64,000 nt of DNA from Clostridiales bacterium (GTDB taxonomy: Bacteria; Bacillota; Clostridia; Lachnospirales; Lachnospiraceae), in contig JAJQBI010000084.1 in NCBI GenBank assembly GCA_021203365.1, forward strand, positions 18,930-82,929, read 5' to 3'. Positions 35,143 to 44,030 of this stretch are shown piece by piece. The first letter of the stretch is position 1. Each line of letters starts with the position of its first letter. The notes below the pieces were generated by a model, which had not been told where the DNA came from, did no database searches, and was given only the letters and a program-made list of their open reading frames with translations. The position numbers and the translations under genes are program-made.

Positions 35143-37389
35143 TCAGATTCTTGGTTTTGTGCCCCGGGTGTCCCGCCGGGCCAGCCGAAGTCTGGAAAGG
35201 ACATAGGGCTTTTCATGTATGGTCACCGCAAAGTCACTGTGGGCGGCCAGAAGATACACATTGGTCAGGTGGTCATCCCCGGCCAGCTTCATGCCCCGGA
35301 CGCCCACGGCGCTTTTTTTCATGGCGGAAATTTCCTTTAACAGAAAGCGCAGCAGGTAACCGCCGGCGCTCTGGAGGACCACCTGCTCCATCTCCCCGGG
35401 CTCTCCCACAAACAGCAGGCGGTCATCCGGGGAAAGCCGGGTGGCGGCCACGGTCCTCCGGGATACCAGAAATTCCTCCCCGGATACCAGCTTGCACATG
35501 GATTTTTCCGTGACGAAAAGCAGGGTGGAGGACGAAAGCTGTGCCAGCGGGGCCACATAGAGGATCTGCTCGGCTGTGCTGTCGTAATGGCTCACATTGT
35601 CCGCCGGAACCCCCTTATCCCGGTAGCGGGTAGTGGGCAGATCCCTGGCTCTTACGGTGTGCATTTTCCCCGTGTCCGTAAAAATACAGATGTTGTCGTC
35701 GTTCATACAGGGGAACACATACCGGTTTTCACTGTGCGCCGCCTCCCGGTTGCGCTCATAGGTAACCTTGTCCAGCAGGCGCATATAGCCGAAGCGGTCC
35801 ATAAGAAACACTACCTCCGCCGCCTCCGGCTTTTTCTCCTCATAAACCACAGCCTCCGCGTTTTCTATGGAGGTGCGGCGCTTCACCGCGTATTCCTTCT
35901 TAATCCCGTCCAGGTCCTTCATAATCACGGCGGCCATGGAATCATAGTGATTCAGGATATCCTCATAGGTGCTGATATTTTTCATGGTCTCCGCGTATTC
36001 GGCCTGAAGCGCCTGTATTTCCAGACCGATCAGGCGGTACAGACGCATTTCCAGGATGGCGTTGGCCTGGCGCTCGGTAAAATGAAGCTTTTTCGCCGCC
36101 CGCTCGCTGGTCTTTGTCCTGAACCGGATTCCTTCGGTTGTTCCCTTCACCAGGCAGTCCCGCGCCTGCTCCCGGCTTTTGCTGCCCCGGAGGATCTCAA
36201 TGATCAGGTCAATCACATCGCAGGCCTTAATCAGGCCTTCCTGGACCTCTCCTTTCTCCTTCTCTCTGGAAAGAAGGGTCTGATATTTCCGGGTGGTGAT
36301 CTCGAAAACAAAATCCACATGGTGCTCAATAATCTGCTTCAGACTCAGAGTCTCCGGCCTTCCGTCCGCCACGGCGAGCATATTCACGCCGAAGGTGTCT
36401 TCCAGGCGGGTTTTCTTATGCAGCAGATTGGTAAGATTTTCCACGTCCGCGTCCCGCTTCAGCTCCAGGACAATGCGGATGCCCTCCTTGGAGGACTGGT
36501 TGGAAATGTCCACAATATCTGTGGTCTTCCGGGTCTCCACCAGGGAGGCCACATCGTTTAAAAACTTTCCGATGTTGGCGCCCAGCATGGTATAGGGAAT
36601 CTCCGTGATCACCAGCTGGGATCTTCCATTCTTCAGTTTTTCCACTTCCACCCGGCCGCGGATGCGGATCTTGCCTGTGCCGGTCTCATAAATGGCGGGA
36701 AGCTCATCCTTATTGACGATAATGCCGCCGGTGGGAAAATCCGGACCTTTCAGATAACGCATCAGGCCCTTTACGCTGATATCGCTGTTTTTCATATAGG
36801 CCTTCACCGCATCCACCACCTCCCCCAGATTGTGAGGGGGAATGCTGGTGGCCATGCCTACGGCGATTCCGTCCGCACCGTTGACCAGCAGGTTGGGAAT
36901 CCGGACCGGGAGAACCTCCGGCTCCTTCTCGGTCTCGTCAAAATTTGGCACAAAATCCACCACGTTCTTATCCAGATCCGCCAGAAAGACCTCCTGGGTC
37001 AGTTTCTCAAGCCTTGCCTCCGTGTAGCGCATGGCGGCCGCCCCGTCGCCCTCGATGGAGCCGAAATTTCCGTGTCCGTCCACCAGGGTGCGGCCCTTCT
37101 TGAAATCCTGGGCCATGACCACCAGTGCCTCGTAAATGGAGCTGTCCCCGTGGGGATGGTATTTTCCCATGGTGTCGCCCACAATACGGGCGCATTTCCG
37201 GTAAGGCCGGTCGTACCGGATACCCAGCTCATACATGTCATAGAGGGTGCGGCGCTGCACCGGCTTTAAACCGTCCCGCACATCCGGCAGCGCCCTGGAA
37301 ATGATGACGCTCATGGCATAGTCAATGTATGATTTCTGCATCACATCCGCGTAATCCGTGCGGATGATATTTTCCTGTCTGGTTTCCAT
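35143..37389 (-). CDS. parC: DNA topoisomerase IV subunit A-like protein
   Basis: DNA-cleaving subunit of a type IIA topoisomerase acting with ParE upstream. The 748 residues include the winged-helix core with the catalytic Tyr in AMRYTEARL, the quinolone region [13 protein letters not shown] (Ser and Glu at the usual resistance positions are intact), the coiled coil and a beta-propeller C-terminal domain. The absence of a GyrA-box-like QRRGGKG in the C-terminal domain favours topoisomerase IV over gyrase. The ATG at 37389 follows AGGAAAT. Stem-loop element B lies 34 nt upstream. Confidence 0.92.
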   Translation of the reverse strand: METRQENIIRTDYADVMQKSYIDYAMSVIISRALPDVRDGLKPVQRRTLYDMYELGIRYDRPYRKCARIVGDTMGKYHPHGDSSIYEALVVMAQDFKKGRTLVDGHGNFGSIEGDGAAAMRYTEARLEKLTQEVFLADLDKNVVDFVPNFDETEKEPEVLPVRIPNLLVNGADGIAVGMATSIPPHNLGEVVDAVKAYMKNSDISVKGLMRYLKGPDFPTGGIIVNKDELPAIYETGTGKIRIRGRVEVEKLKNGRSQLVITEIPYTMLGANIGKFLNDVASLVETRKTTDIVDISNQSSKEGIRIVLELKRDADVENLTNLLHKKTRLEDTFGVNMLAVADGRPETLSLKQIIEHHVDFVFEITTRKYQTLLSREKEKGEVQEGLIKACDVIDLIIEILRGSKSREQARDCLVKGTTEGIRFRTKTSERAAKKLHFTERQANAILEMRLYRLIGLEIQALQAEYAETMKNISTYEDILNHYDSMAAVIMKDLDGIKKEYAVKRRTSIENAEAVVYEEKKPEAAEVVFLMDRFGYMRLLDKVTYERNREAAHSENRYVFPCMNDDNICIFTDTGKMHTVRARDLPTTRYRDKGVPADNVSHYDSTAEQILYVAPLAQLSSSTLLFVTEKSMCKLVSGEEFLVSRRTVAATRLSPDDRLLFVGEPGEMEQVVLQSAGGYLLRFLLKEISAMKKSAVGVRGMKLAGDDHLTNVYLLAAHSDFAVTIHEKPYVLSRLRLARRDTRGTKPRI

Positions 37390-37414
37390 ATTTCCTGTTC
37401 CATTTCTTATAATA

Positions 37415-37453
37415 ATGATTGAAGCGACAAAAGGTATTTTGTCGCTATGATAC
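37415..37453 (-). repeat. Stem-loop element B, perfect copy (parC leader)
   Basis: Perfect 10-bp stem AGCGACAAAA (37423-37432) / TTTTGTCGCT (37437-37446), loop GGTA, flanked by TGATTGA and ATGATAC. In the direction of parC the element reads GTATCAT, stem-loop, TCAATCA, then the ribosome-binding site. Confidence 0.85.
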
Positions 37454-37489
37454 CAGGATTTTTCCGCACTTCGTGCTCCCAAAATCCTG
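37454..37489 (-). repeat. Hairpin C adjoining element B (parC leader)
   Basis: Arms CAGGATTTT (37454-37462) and AAAATCCTG (37481-37489) enclose a GCAC-TTC-GTGC mini-hairpin. It corresponds to 2097-2128 with compensating arm changes. Confidence 0.75.
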
Positions 37490-37546
37490 ACAACATTCGA
37501 AATCCGCTCATTTTTCTGCGAAAAATGGCTACTTTCTCATATTGTT

Positions 37547-37614
37547 CGGGACCCAATCTCATGAATGCCGATGCAAGCATCTGCATTCATGACCTTTTGT
37601 CCCTTGTATCATAA
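37547..37614 (-). repeat. Stem-loop element A, copy between parE and parC
   Basis: Stem TCATGAATGC (37559-37568) / GCATTCATGA (37583-37592) with an inner TGCAAGCA, ending CCCTTGTATCATAA. Its GTATCATA end and the TATGATAC of element B (37446-37453) form outward boundaries of a roughly 165-bp composite unit. The parE-parC gap contains nothing else. Confidence 0.8.
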
Positions 37615-37626
37615 AATGCATGCACG

Positions 37627-39552
37627 TCAGACATCTAATTCTGCGTCTCTGGCGTGTTCGTAGATAAATTCCCTGCGTGGAGGCACATCATTGCCCATGA
37701 GAACCTCTGTCACACTGGAGGCCAGCCGGGCGTCCTCAATCTCCACCCGGCGCATCCGGCGCGTCTCCGGGTTCAGAGTGGTTTCCCACAGCTGCCCGGC
37801 GTCCATCTCTCCCAGACCTTTGTACCTCTGAAGGGTAAAGCTTCCCGGCTTGTGGCTTCTGCGGTATTTTTCCAGGGCCTTGTCGTCATACAGGTATTCC
37901 TCCGGTCCTTTCTTCGGCATGGCCTTGTAAAGAGGCGGCATGGCAATGTACACATGACCCTCATAGATCAGCTCCGGCATAAACCGGTAGAAAAGTGTCA
38001 GCAAAAGTGTGGAGATATGGGCGCCGTCCACATCCGCGTCCGCCATGATCACAATCTTGTCGTAGCGAAGCTTGGTTATGTCAAAATCATTTCCAAAGCC
38101 CTCGGAAAAACCGCAGCCAAAGGCGTTGATCATGGTTTTGATCTCCGCGTTGGCCAGGATCTTGTCGATGGAGGCCTTCTCCACATTCAGGATTTTTCCC
38201 CGGATGGGCAGGATGGCCTGATAATTCCGGTTCCGGGCGGTCTTGGCAGAGCCTCCGGCAGAGTCTCCCTCCACGATAAAAATCTCGCACTGGGACGGAT
38301 CCTTTTTCTCACAGTTGGCCAGCTTTCCGTTGGAGTCAAAGGAATATTTCTGCTTTGTCAGAAGGTTGGTTTTGGCCCGCTCCTCGCTTTTCCGAATCTT
38401 CGCCGCTTTTTCCGCGCAGGAAAGGACGGTTTTCAGATTCTCCAGATTCCGGTCAAAATAGAGAACCAGCTGTTCCCCGATCACCTTTCCCACAGCCCGG
38501 GCCGCGTCCTGGTTGTCCAGCTTGGTCTTGGTCTGGCCCTCAAAGCGGGGCTCCGGGTGCTTGACGGAGATCACGGCGGTCATCCCGTTGCGGATGTCCG
38601 CCCCGGTAAAATTGGGATCTTTTTCCTTCAGAACGCCGATCTCCCGGGCATAGGTATTCATAACGGTGGTGAAGGTGGTTTTAAAACCGGTCAGATGGGT
38701 TCCGCCCTCGGCGTTGTAGATGTTGTTGCAGAAGCCCAGGACATTTTCCCGGAACTCATTGGTAAACTGAAAGGCGGCTTCCACCTGGATTCCCTCGGAT
38801 TCCCCCTTCAGGTAAACCGGCTCATGGAGAACCTCTGTATTCTGATTCAGATCCCGGATATAGCCCACAATTCCCTCCGGCTCCCGGTAGGTCACCTGCT
38901 CAGGGGCTTCTCCCCTGCGGTCCTCATAGTGTATGGTAAGCTGCGGGTTCAGATAAGCGGTTTCATGGAGACGGCTTTTTACCTCCGCCGCGGAGAAACG
39001 GGTACGCTCAAAGATTTCCCCGTCCGGCAGGAAATTTATGGAGGTTCCGGTTTCTCTGGTTTTTCCCTCTTTTGGAAGGAGACCGTTCTCCAGCTCCAGG
39101 ACCGGAATTCCCCGCTCATAGCGGTCATGGTGGATATACCCGTCCCGGCGGATCCGCACATCCAGATACAGCGAAAGGGCGTTTACCACGGAGGAACCCA
39201 CGCCGTGCAGACCGCCGCTGGTCTTGTATGCGGAATTGTCAAACTTTCCCCCGGCGTGCAGAGTGGTAAAAACCAGGCGCTCTGCGGGCATGCCCTTCTC
39301 GTGCATGTCCACCGGAATGCCCCGCCCGTTGTCTGTCACCGTGCAGGAGCCGTCCTTTTCCAGGACAACCGTGATCTCGCTGCAAAAGCCGGCCAGATGC
39401 TCATCCACCGCGTTGTCTACGATTTCAAAAATCAGATGGTTCAGGCCTTTCCTGGATACGCTTCCGATGTACATGCCCGGTCTTTTGCGCACTGCCTCCA
39501 GGCCTTCCAGGACGGAAATACTCCCCGCGTCATAGGTTTCCTTTTTTGCCAT
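37627..39552 (-). CDS. parE: DNA topoisomerase IV subunit B-like protein
   Basis: ATPase subunit of the type IIA topoisomerase. The 641 residues have the GHKL ATP site (EIVDNAVDEHLAGF, TDNGRGIPVD, SGGLHGVGSSVVNALS), transducer domain, and TOPRIM motifs (VEGDSAGGSAKTARNR, MADADVDGAHIS). The ATG at 39552 follows AAAGGA; a longer frame reads through the tRNA and is not real. Together with parC this is probably the second type II enzyme beside a gyrase encoded elsewhere. Confidence 0.95.
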   Translation of the reverse strand: MAKKETYDAGSISVLEGLEAVRKRPGMYIGSVSRKGLNHLIFEIVDNAVDEHLAGFCSEITVVLEKDGSCTVTDNGRGIPVDMHEKGMPAERLVFTTLHAGGKFDNSAYKTSGGLHGVGSSVVNALSLYLDVRIRRDGYIHHDRYERGIPVLELENGLLPKEGKTRETGTSINFLPDGEIFERTRFSAAEVKSRLHETAYLNPQLTIHYEDRRGEAPEQVTYREPEGIVGYIRDLNQNTEVLHEPVYLKGESEGIQVEAAFQFTNEFRENVLGFCNNIYNAEGGTHLTGFKTTFTTVMNTYAREIGVLKEKDPNFTGADIRNGMTAVISVKHPEPRFEGQTKTKLDNQDAARAVGKVIGEQLVLYFDRNLENLKTVLSCAEKAAKIRKSEERAKTNLLTKQKYSFDSNGKLANCEKKDPSQCEIFIVEGDSAGGSAKTARNRNYQAILPIRGKILNVEKASIDKILANAEIKTMINAFGCGFSEGFGNDFDITKLRYDKIVIMADADVDGAHISTLLLTLFYRFMPELIYEGHVYIAMPPLYKAMPKKGPEEYLYDDKALEKYRRSHKPGSFTLQRYKGLGEMDAGQLWETTLNPETRRMRRVEIEDARLASSVTEVLMGNDVPPRREFIYEHARDAELDV

Positions 39553-39580
39553 AATTGTTTTCCTTTCTTCCCCACAACGT

Positions 39581-39609
39581 AAAAAGGAATCTTCCAGCGA
39601 AGATTCCTT
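39581..39609 (-). terminator. Intrinsic terminator after tRNA-Glu
   Basis: Minus strand AAGGAATCTTC, loop GCTG, GAAGATTCCTT followed by TTT. It separates the tRNA transcript from parE. Confidence 0.9.
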
Positions 39610-39615
39610 AAGGAA

Positions 39616-39687
39616 CAGCCAGTACGGGAATCGAACCCGTGTTTCCGCCGTGAGAGGGCGGCGTCTTAACCCCTTGACCAACTGGCC
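39616..39687 (-). tRNA. tRNA-Glu (anticodon CTC)
   Basis: A 72-nt cloverleaf on the minus strand: acceptor GGCCAGT/ACTGGCT, D-loop GGTCAAGGGGTTAAGAC, anticodon stem CCGCC/GGCGG around loop CTCTCAC (anticodon CTC), and T-arm ACGGGTTCGATTCCCGT. No CCA is encoded. The anticodon reads GAG codons. Confidence 0.95.
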
Positions 39688-39689
39688 TT

Positions 39690-39989
39690 GTCAACCGACT
39701 TGCTAAGTATATAACACTTTTCGGAAGAATGCAAGAACTTTTTTTATGAATTTGGATTTTTTTTGGGGGCAATGGGACGGGTGTGAACGTGAACGGGAGG
39801 GGAGAGGCTAACGGGACAGATCTAAAGCCAAAAGTAAAAAAATACCGGAATTTTGACGGCTGCACATGAAAAAAAATCGGGATGGCCTGAATGTGTCCGG
39901 GCGGACGGCAAGGCAGATTCATACAGAGTAAGACGACAGGTGGCACAACCACGTTAAGCATGAAAAAATATTTAATTTTGAAAGAAGAA
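39690..39989. other. Gene-free, AT-rich 300-bp gap
   Basis: Contains poly-T runs and a purine-rich stretch (GGGAGGGGAGAGG), and no supported gene. In particular no toxin gene follows the antitoxin at 39990. Composition is unlike the neighbours, suggesting remnants of acquired DNA. Confidence 0.6.
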
Positions 39990-40232
39990 TCATTTGGCCA
40001 GTACCTCGTAAGCTTCACGGTTTTTTGCGAGCAGCCGTTTTGATACAGCAAGAACATCTTCATCGCGAGCTGTCTGTTCTTCTTCTGCGGAACTAAACTC
40101 AATAAGCAGATAGCGTGGTGTATTGTTCTTTAGAATAACAACAGCTCCATTCTCATCAACCATGCGTGCAACTCGCGAAAAGTTCTGGTTGGCTTCTGTG
40201 ATAGAAACGAGATTACTTGTATTTACATTCAT
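39990..40232 (-). CDS. Phd/YefM-family antitoxin, apparently without toxin
   Basis: The 80-residue protein starts MNVNTSNLVSITEANQNFSRVARM, the DNA-binding N-terminal fold of Phd/YefM antitoxins, followed by VVILKNNTPRYLLIEFS and an acidic helical tail that would normally wrap a toxin. Such genes usually overlap or abut a Doc/Fic, RelE or similar toxin gene; none follows in the 300 bp before the tRNA and none precedes. AGGAGG lies 8 nt before the ATG. It may act as an orphan repressor or antitoxin. Confidence 0.88.
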   Translation of the reverse strand: MNVNTSNLVSITEANQNFSRVARMVDENGAVVILKNNTPRYLLIEFSSAEEEQTARDEDVLAVSKRLLAKNREAYEVLAK

Positions 40233-40253
40233 GTGTAGAACCTCCTGTATATG

Positions 40254-40266
40254 ATACTGTCAGTAT
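40254..40266. promoter_or_regulatory. Probable autoregulatory operator of the antitoxin
   Basis: Perfect palindrome ATACTG-T-CAGTAT located 22 bp upstream of the antitoxin start, extended by weaker symmetry (TATATG...ACGTAA). Phd/YefM proteins bind such palindromes in their own promoters. Confidence 0.6.
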
Positions 40267-40394
40267 ACGTAAATTTTAGGAGAAATTCAACCTATTTTGG
40301 ACATCTGTTTAAAGGTATGGACGGCTCGAATCTCTGTTCACTTCGTCCCAGGGAACGGTGCAGAGATCACGTACACAAAATCGCAAAAGTTTTT

Positions 40395-40410
40395 AGGGGG
40401 ATCGCCCCCT
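40395..40410. terminator. Hairpin downstream of the UvrA-like gene
   Basis: Stem AGGGGG/CCCCCT with an ATCG loop, in the 270-bp gap between the UvrA-like gene and the antitoxin. It has a T-run only on its plus-strand 5' side, so direction of action is unclear. The gap holds nothing else recognised. Confidence 0.45.
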
Positions 40411-40502
40411 GGAATGAAAAATAAAATTTACTGCAAAATCGCCCTCAACAGCCAAATGAATTGTATTGAACACCCGCTCAATTCCTGTCGGGGATACTAT
40501 TT

Positions 40503-42977
40503 TTACAGATATTTCCCTGTGATGCTTTCGGCGCTGTCTCTGACCTGCCGGGGTGTTCCGGCGGCGATGATTCGCCCGCCGGCTTCTCCTCCGCCGGGGC
40601 CCATATCCACGATGTAATCGGCATGGCGGATCACATCCAGATCATGCTCAATGACGATGACTGTGGCGCCGTTTTGAATCAGTGTCCGGAATACGGTAAG
40701 CAGTGTCTGAATGTCCAGCGGGTGAAGGCCAATGGTGGGCTCGTCAAAAACAAAGACTGAATCGTTCTGTACACGTCCCATCTCGCTGGCAAGCTTCAGG
40801 CGCTGGGCTTCGCCGCCGGAGAGACTGGGGGTTTCCTCTCCCAGTGTCAGATAGCCCAGTCCCAGATCACACAGTGTCTGCAGTTTTGCCGCAACGGGCT
40901 TTAATTCCCGGCAGGCCTCCAGGGCGGAGCTTACATCCATATCCATCAGCTGAGGCAGGCTGTAGCTTCTGCCTTCCCTGTTGGTCCACAGTATCTGCTG
41001 TGCCCGTTTGTCGTAGCGGCTGCCGCCACACTGAGGGCAGGTAATGTGTACGTCCGGAAGGAACTGAATATCCAGGTCAATCTGACCCGTGCCGTCACAG
41101 ACCGGACAGCGAAGCGCTCCCGTGTTGTAGGAAAAAGCTCCGGCTCTGCAGCCCTGCTCTCTGGCGGCGGGGACTCTGGCGAAACGCTTGCGCAGCTCAT
41201 CGTGGACATCCGCGTAGGTGGCCACGGTGGAACGGACATTGACGCCAATGGGAGTCGCGTCGATCAGTTTTACATGGCGGATTCCTTCTGCCTCCATGGA
41301 AATGATGTGCTCCGGCAGCTTTTTCCCGTTTATGACTGCCTCAAGGCCGGGGACAAGGCTTTCCAGTATCATCGTAGTCTTACCGGAGCCGGAGACACCG
41401 GTCACTGCCGTCAGCCTGCCCCTGGGGATGCGAACGTCCAGCGGCCGGACGGTATGGATCCTCCGGGTTCTCATTTTCAGTTCTCCTCTGGAAAAAAGCT
41501 CCGGCTCTTCGATCTCTTCTCCGCAGATAGTCCCACGGTTTGCCAGAAACGGGGCAATTTTTGAATCCGGATTCTGCAGAATTTCCGAAATGGGGCCCTC
41601 TGCCACAACGGTGCCTCCCTTTTCACCGGCCTCAGGGCCCATCTCAATGAGCCAGTCCGCCTCTGAGAGGATCTGTGTATCATGGTCCACCAGAATGACC
41701 GAATTTCCATCCGCCACAAGATCGTGCATCACGGATGTCAGTCCTGCGATGTTCTGTGGATGCAGGCCTATGGAGAGCTCGTCAAGAATATACATGACGC
41801 CGGTGGTTCGGTTGCGCACGGCGCGGGCCAGCTGCATCCGCTGGCGTTCACCGGTGGAAAGTGTGGAAGCGGCCCGGTCCAGCGTCAGATAGCCCAGTCC
41901 CAGCTCCAGCAGGCGTCTGGCAACAACGAAAAAGGATTCGCAGATGCTTTCCGCCATGGTGCGCATCTCCTCCGGCAGGGAAGCCGGAACTTCTCCTACC
42001 CATCGGGTCAGATCGTCCAGGGTCATCTGACAGGCCTGTGCCAGGGTGATTCCCTTAATCCTTGGGGCACGCGCATCCGCAGACAGACGGGTTCCTCCGC
42101 ACTCCGGGCATTCTCCCTGCCGGAGAAACTTCTCCACCCGCTTCATGCCTTTTTCGTCTTTTACTTTGGAAAGAGCATTTTCTACCGTGTAGGTGGCGTT
42201 AAAATAAGTAAAATCCATCTCTCCCGCCGCGCCGCTGGTCTTATTCTGATAAATAATGTGCTTTTTCTCGGCCGGACCGTGAAAAACAATGTCTCTCTCC
42301 TTCCGGGTCAGTTCCTTAAAAGGCACATCTGTTCGCACGCCCATTTCACGGGCAATGTCCTTCATAAGACTCCACATAAGCGTCTGCCACGGCAGAACAG
42401 CGCCTTCCTCAATGGAAAGATTTTCGTCCGGCACAAGCGTCGATTCATCCACCACCCGGACAATTCCGGTACCGCCGCAGCGTTTGCAGGCTCCCCGGGA
42501 ATTAAAGGCAAGCTCCTCGGCAGAGGGCGCATAAAAATGGGCTCCGCACTGTGGGCAGACCAGTTCTCTGCCCGCAGCCACATCCAGTGAGGGCAGGAGG
42601 AAATGCCCATTGGGGCATCGATGACTTGCGAGCCTGGAAAACATCAGGCGCAGACTGTTCAGCAGCTCTGTCCCGGTTCCAAAGGTGCTGCGAAGTCCCG
42701 GCACACCCGGCCGCTGATGGAGTGCCAGGGCGGCCGGCACGTACATCACCTCGTCCACATCGGCCTTGGCGGCAAAGGTCATGCGGCGGCGGGTGTAGGC
42801 AGACAGGGATTCCAGATAACGCCGGGATCCTTCTGCGTAAAGTACACCCAGGGCCAGAGAGGATTTCCCGGAACCGGAAACTCCGGCGATCCCGACAATC
42901 TGGTTCAGAGGCACGTCCAGATTCACATTCTTCAGATTGTGGACTCTTGCACCGCGTATTTTCATTTTATGGTTCAT
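40503..42977 (-). CDS. UvrA2-like ABC excinuclease homologue
   Basis: The 824 residues contain two ABC domains with GVSGSGKSS and GVSGSGKTT Walker A motifs, two signature motifs (LSTGERQRMQLARA and LSGGEAQRLKLASE), DELSIGLHP and DEPTIGLHP Walker B regions, and zinc-binding Cys pairs (CPQC/CKRC, CPECGG, CPVC/CPQCGG). It is about 120 residues shorter than housekeeping UvrA (about 940), which fits the UvrA2 class that often lacks the UvrB-binding insertion and is linked to resistance to DNA-binding drugs. The ATG at 42977 follows GGGAG. It is divergent from an HxlR regulator. Confidence 0.9.
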   Translation of the reverse strand: MNHKMKIRGARVHNLKNVNLDVPLNQIVGIAGVSGSGKSSLALGVLYAEGSRRYLESLSAYTRRRMTFAAKADVDEVMYVPAALALHQRPGVPGLRSTFGTGTELLNSLRLMFSRLASHRCPNGHFLLPSLDVAAGRELVCPQCGAHFYAPSAEELAFNSRGACKRCGGTGIVRVVDESTLVPDENLSIEEGAVLPWQTLMWSLMKDIAREMGVRTDVPFKELTRKERDIVFHGPAEKKHIIYQNKTSGAAGEMDFTYFNATYTVENALSKVKDEKGMKRVEKFLRQGECPECGGTRLSADARAPRIKGITLAQACQMTLDDLTRWVGEVPASLPEEMRTMAESICESFFVVARRLLELGLGYLTLDRAASTLSTGERQRMQLARAVRNRTTGVMYILDELSIGLHPQNIAGLTSVMHDLVADGNSVILVDHDTQILSEADWLIEMGPEAGEKGGTVVAEGPISEILQNPDSKIAPFLANRGTICGEEIEEPELFSRGELKMRTRRIHTVRPLDVRIPRGRLTAVTGVSGSGKTTMILESLVPGLEAVINGKKLPEHIISMEAEGIRHVKLIDATPIGVNVRSTVATYADVHDELRKRFARVPAAREQGCRAGAFSYNTGALRCPVCDGTGQIDLDIQFLPDVHITCPQCGGSRYDKRAQQILWTNREGRSYSLPQLMDMDVSSALEACRELKPVAAKLQTLCDLGLGYLTLGEETPSLSGGEAQRLKLASEMGRVQNDSVFVFDEPTIGLHPLDIQTLLTVFRTLIQNGATVIVIEHDLDVIRHADYIVDMGPGGGEAGGRIIAAGTPRQVRDSAESITGKYL

Positions 42978-42998
42978 TGCTGATTCTCCCGTCGTTTC

Positions 42999-43028
42999 AT
43001 AATAAAATAACCGTCCCGACTCTTTCAA
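42999..43028 (-). promoter_or_regulatory. Promoter of the UvrA2-like gene
   Basis: Minus-strand TTGAAA (43028-43023), 18-bp spacer, TATTAT (43004-42999). Confidence 0.65.
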
Positions 43029-43046
43029 AAACTGTCTTTCAAAAAT

Positions 43047-43070
43047 GTAACTATTAAATTTATTAGTTAC
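43047..43070. promoter_or_regulatory. Shared operator in the uvrA2/hxlR divergent promoter
   Basis: A 24-bp near-perfect palindrome with arms GTAACTATTAAA and TTTATTAGTTAC (one mismatch per arm). It lies between the two divergent promoters, the expected place for the HxlR repressor to control both genes. Confidence 0.7.
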
Positions 43071-43099
43071 TTTCATTCCAGGCCATCGCCCTGTATAAT
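43071..43099 (+). promoter_or_regulatory. Promoter of the HxlR regulator gene
   Basis: -10 TATAAT (43094-43099) with a weak -35 TTTCAT (43071-43076) at 17 bp, directly abutting the palindromic operator. Confidence 0.6.
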
Positions 43100-43119
43100 A
43101 GAAAAAAGGAGGTTTTGCC

Positions 43120-43494
43120 ATGTATCAGAAAAAGCTTCAGGAAGATATACGCTGTCCGCTGGAATATGGATTGGGTGTGTTCGGCGGCAAGTGGCATTCA
43201 AGAATCATCTGCGTTCTGGCGAGGATGGGAACTCTCAGATACAATGAAATACGCCATGAAATGGGGAACATCACAGACGCGGTTCTTACATCCACATTAA
43301 AGGATTTAATCGCAGACGGAATTGTGCTGCGAAAATCCTATGACGAAATTCCGCCGCACGTGGAATATTCTCTGAGTGAGAAAGGGAACTCCGTCGTCCC
43401 TATTCTTCAGAATATCTGCCAGTGGTCCGACATCTATTATAAACAGGAACATAAAAATTCTCTGAAATTCTGCCGGAAATGCTGCCGCAGCTGA
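43120..43494 (+). CDS. HxlR-family transcriptional regulator
   Basis: The 124-residue winged-helix protein has the HxlR pattern: CPLEYGLGVFGGKWHSRIICVL, MGTLRYNEIRHEMGNITDAVLTSTL in pieces, and the wing with PPHVEYSLSEKG. The N-terminal Cys12 and the C-terminal CRKCC cluster could sense oxidants or electrophiles, as shown for some HxlR proteins; that is inference. AGGAGG precedes the ATG. Divergent from the UvrA2-like gene, with a palindrome between them, so it probably controls that gene. Confidence 0.92.
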   Translation: MYQKKLQEDIRCPLEYGLGVFGGKWHSRIICVLARMGTLRYNEIRHEMGNITDAVLTSTLKDLIADGIVLRKSYDEIPPHVEYSLSEKGNSVVPILQNICQWSDIYYKQEHKNSLKFCRKCCRS

Positions 43495-43509
43495 TTTTCC
43501 GAAAAAGGC

Positions 43510-43986
43510 TTATTCTTCCCATAAAATGTCTGTAATATCCTCAAATCGGATGAGCACCTCAGCCAGACCTTTCGGTCCTTCCTCCCCGCAGGTGATTTTC
43601 AGCAGCCTGCGCACGACATCCAGTCCGGTCACGGTTCCTTCTGTCCGGGTATAATACCCCATAACTGCACCCGGCGTCTCCGGAAGAAAGTGGGTCACAG
43701 CCACATTCGTTCCCTTCTGCACCTGGGACAGCTTATGGGAGAGTCTCTCCGTCTCCTCCTCTGACAGCTCCGCCCGGCGGCTCCGCAAAAGCTTTCCGCC
43801 CTCCTCCGACAGCCTTTCACTGTGGCCCCGAAGGGCGGCAAAGGGAGCAAATATTTTCGCGCGCTCCTCAAGAGGCATCCTGGGATGCCTCCGCAGGATC
43901 GCCGCGTCCACCGGGCGTTCCATATGTATGATGCCCGCATATTTTCCCCCGGTTTCCTTCTCAGTCTGTCTCATGATATTCTCCAT
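43510..43986 (-). CDS. YolD-like protein
   Basis: The 158 residues contain the YolD-like core RMPLEERAKIFAPFAALRGHSERL followed, after a helical stretch (EETERLSHKLSQV), by a beta-rich C-terminal part. YolD-like genes are repeatedly paired with Y-family polymerases of the UvrX/YqjW type on plasmids and mobile elements; their function is unknown. Here it directly follows the polymerase gene in a LexA-controlled cassette. The start is 43986, or 43974 (MRQTEK), where GGAG has better spacing. Confidence 0.85.
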   Translation of the reverse strand: MENIMRQTEKETGGKYAGIIHMERPVDAAILRRHPRMPLEERAKIFAPFAALRGHSERLSEEGGKLLRSRRAELSEEETERLSHKLSQVQKGTNVAVTHFLPETPGAVMGYYTRTEGTVTGLDVVRRLLKITCGEEGPKGLAEVLIRFEDITDILWEE

Positions 43987-44030
43987 CTCCCCTCCGGTTC
44001 AGATTCTGTGTTCTCCAATCCAGTGTGTCA

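Noticed and set aside
35143..37389. Calling this gene gyrA
   Set aside because: Pairing with an adjacent ParE-type gene and the absence of a GyrA box favour topoisomerase IV; confidence is moderate because a full phylogeny was not possible.
39608..40102. 164-codon minus-strand frame across the tRNA and the gap
   Set aside because: It reads through tRNA-Glu and the antitoxin end; no ribosome-binding site or family features, so it is not the missing toxin.
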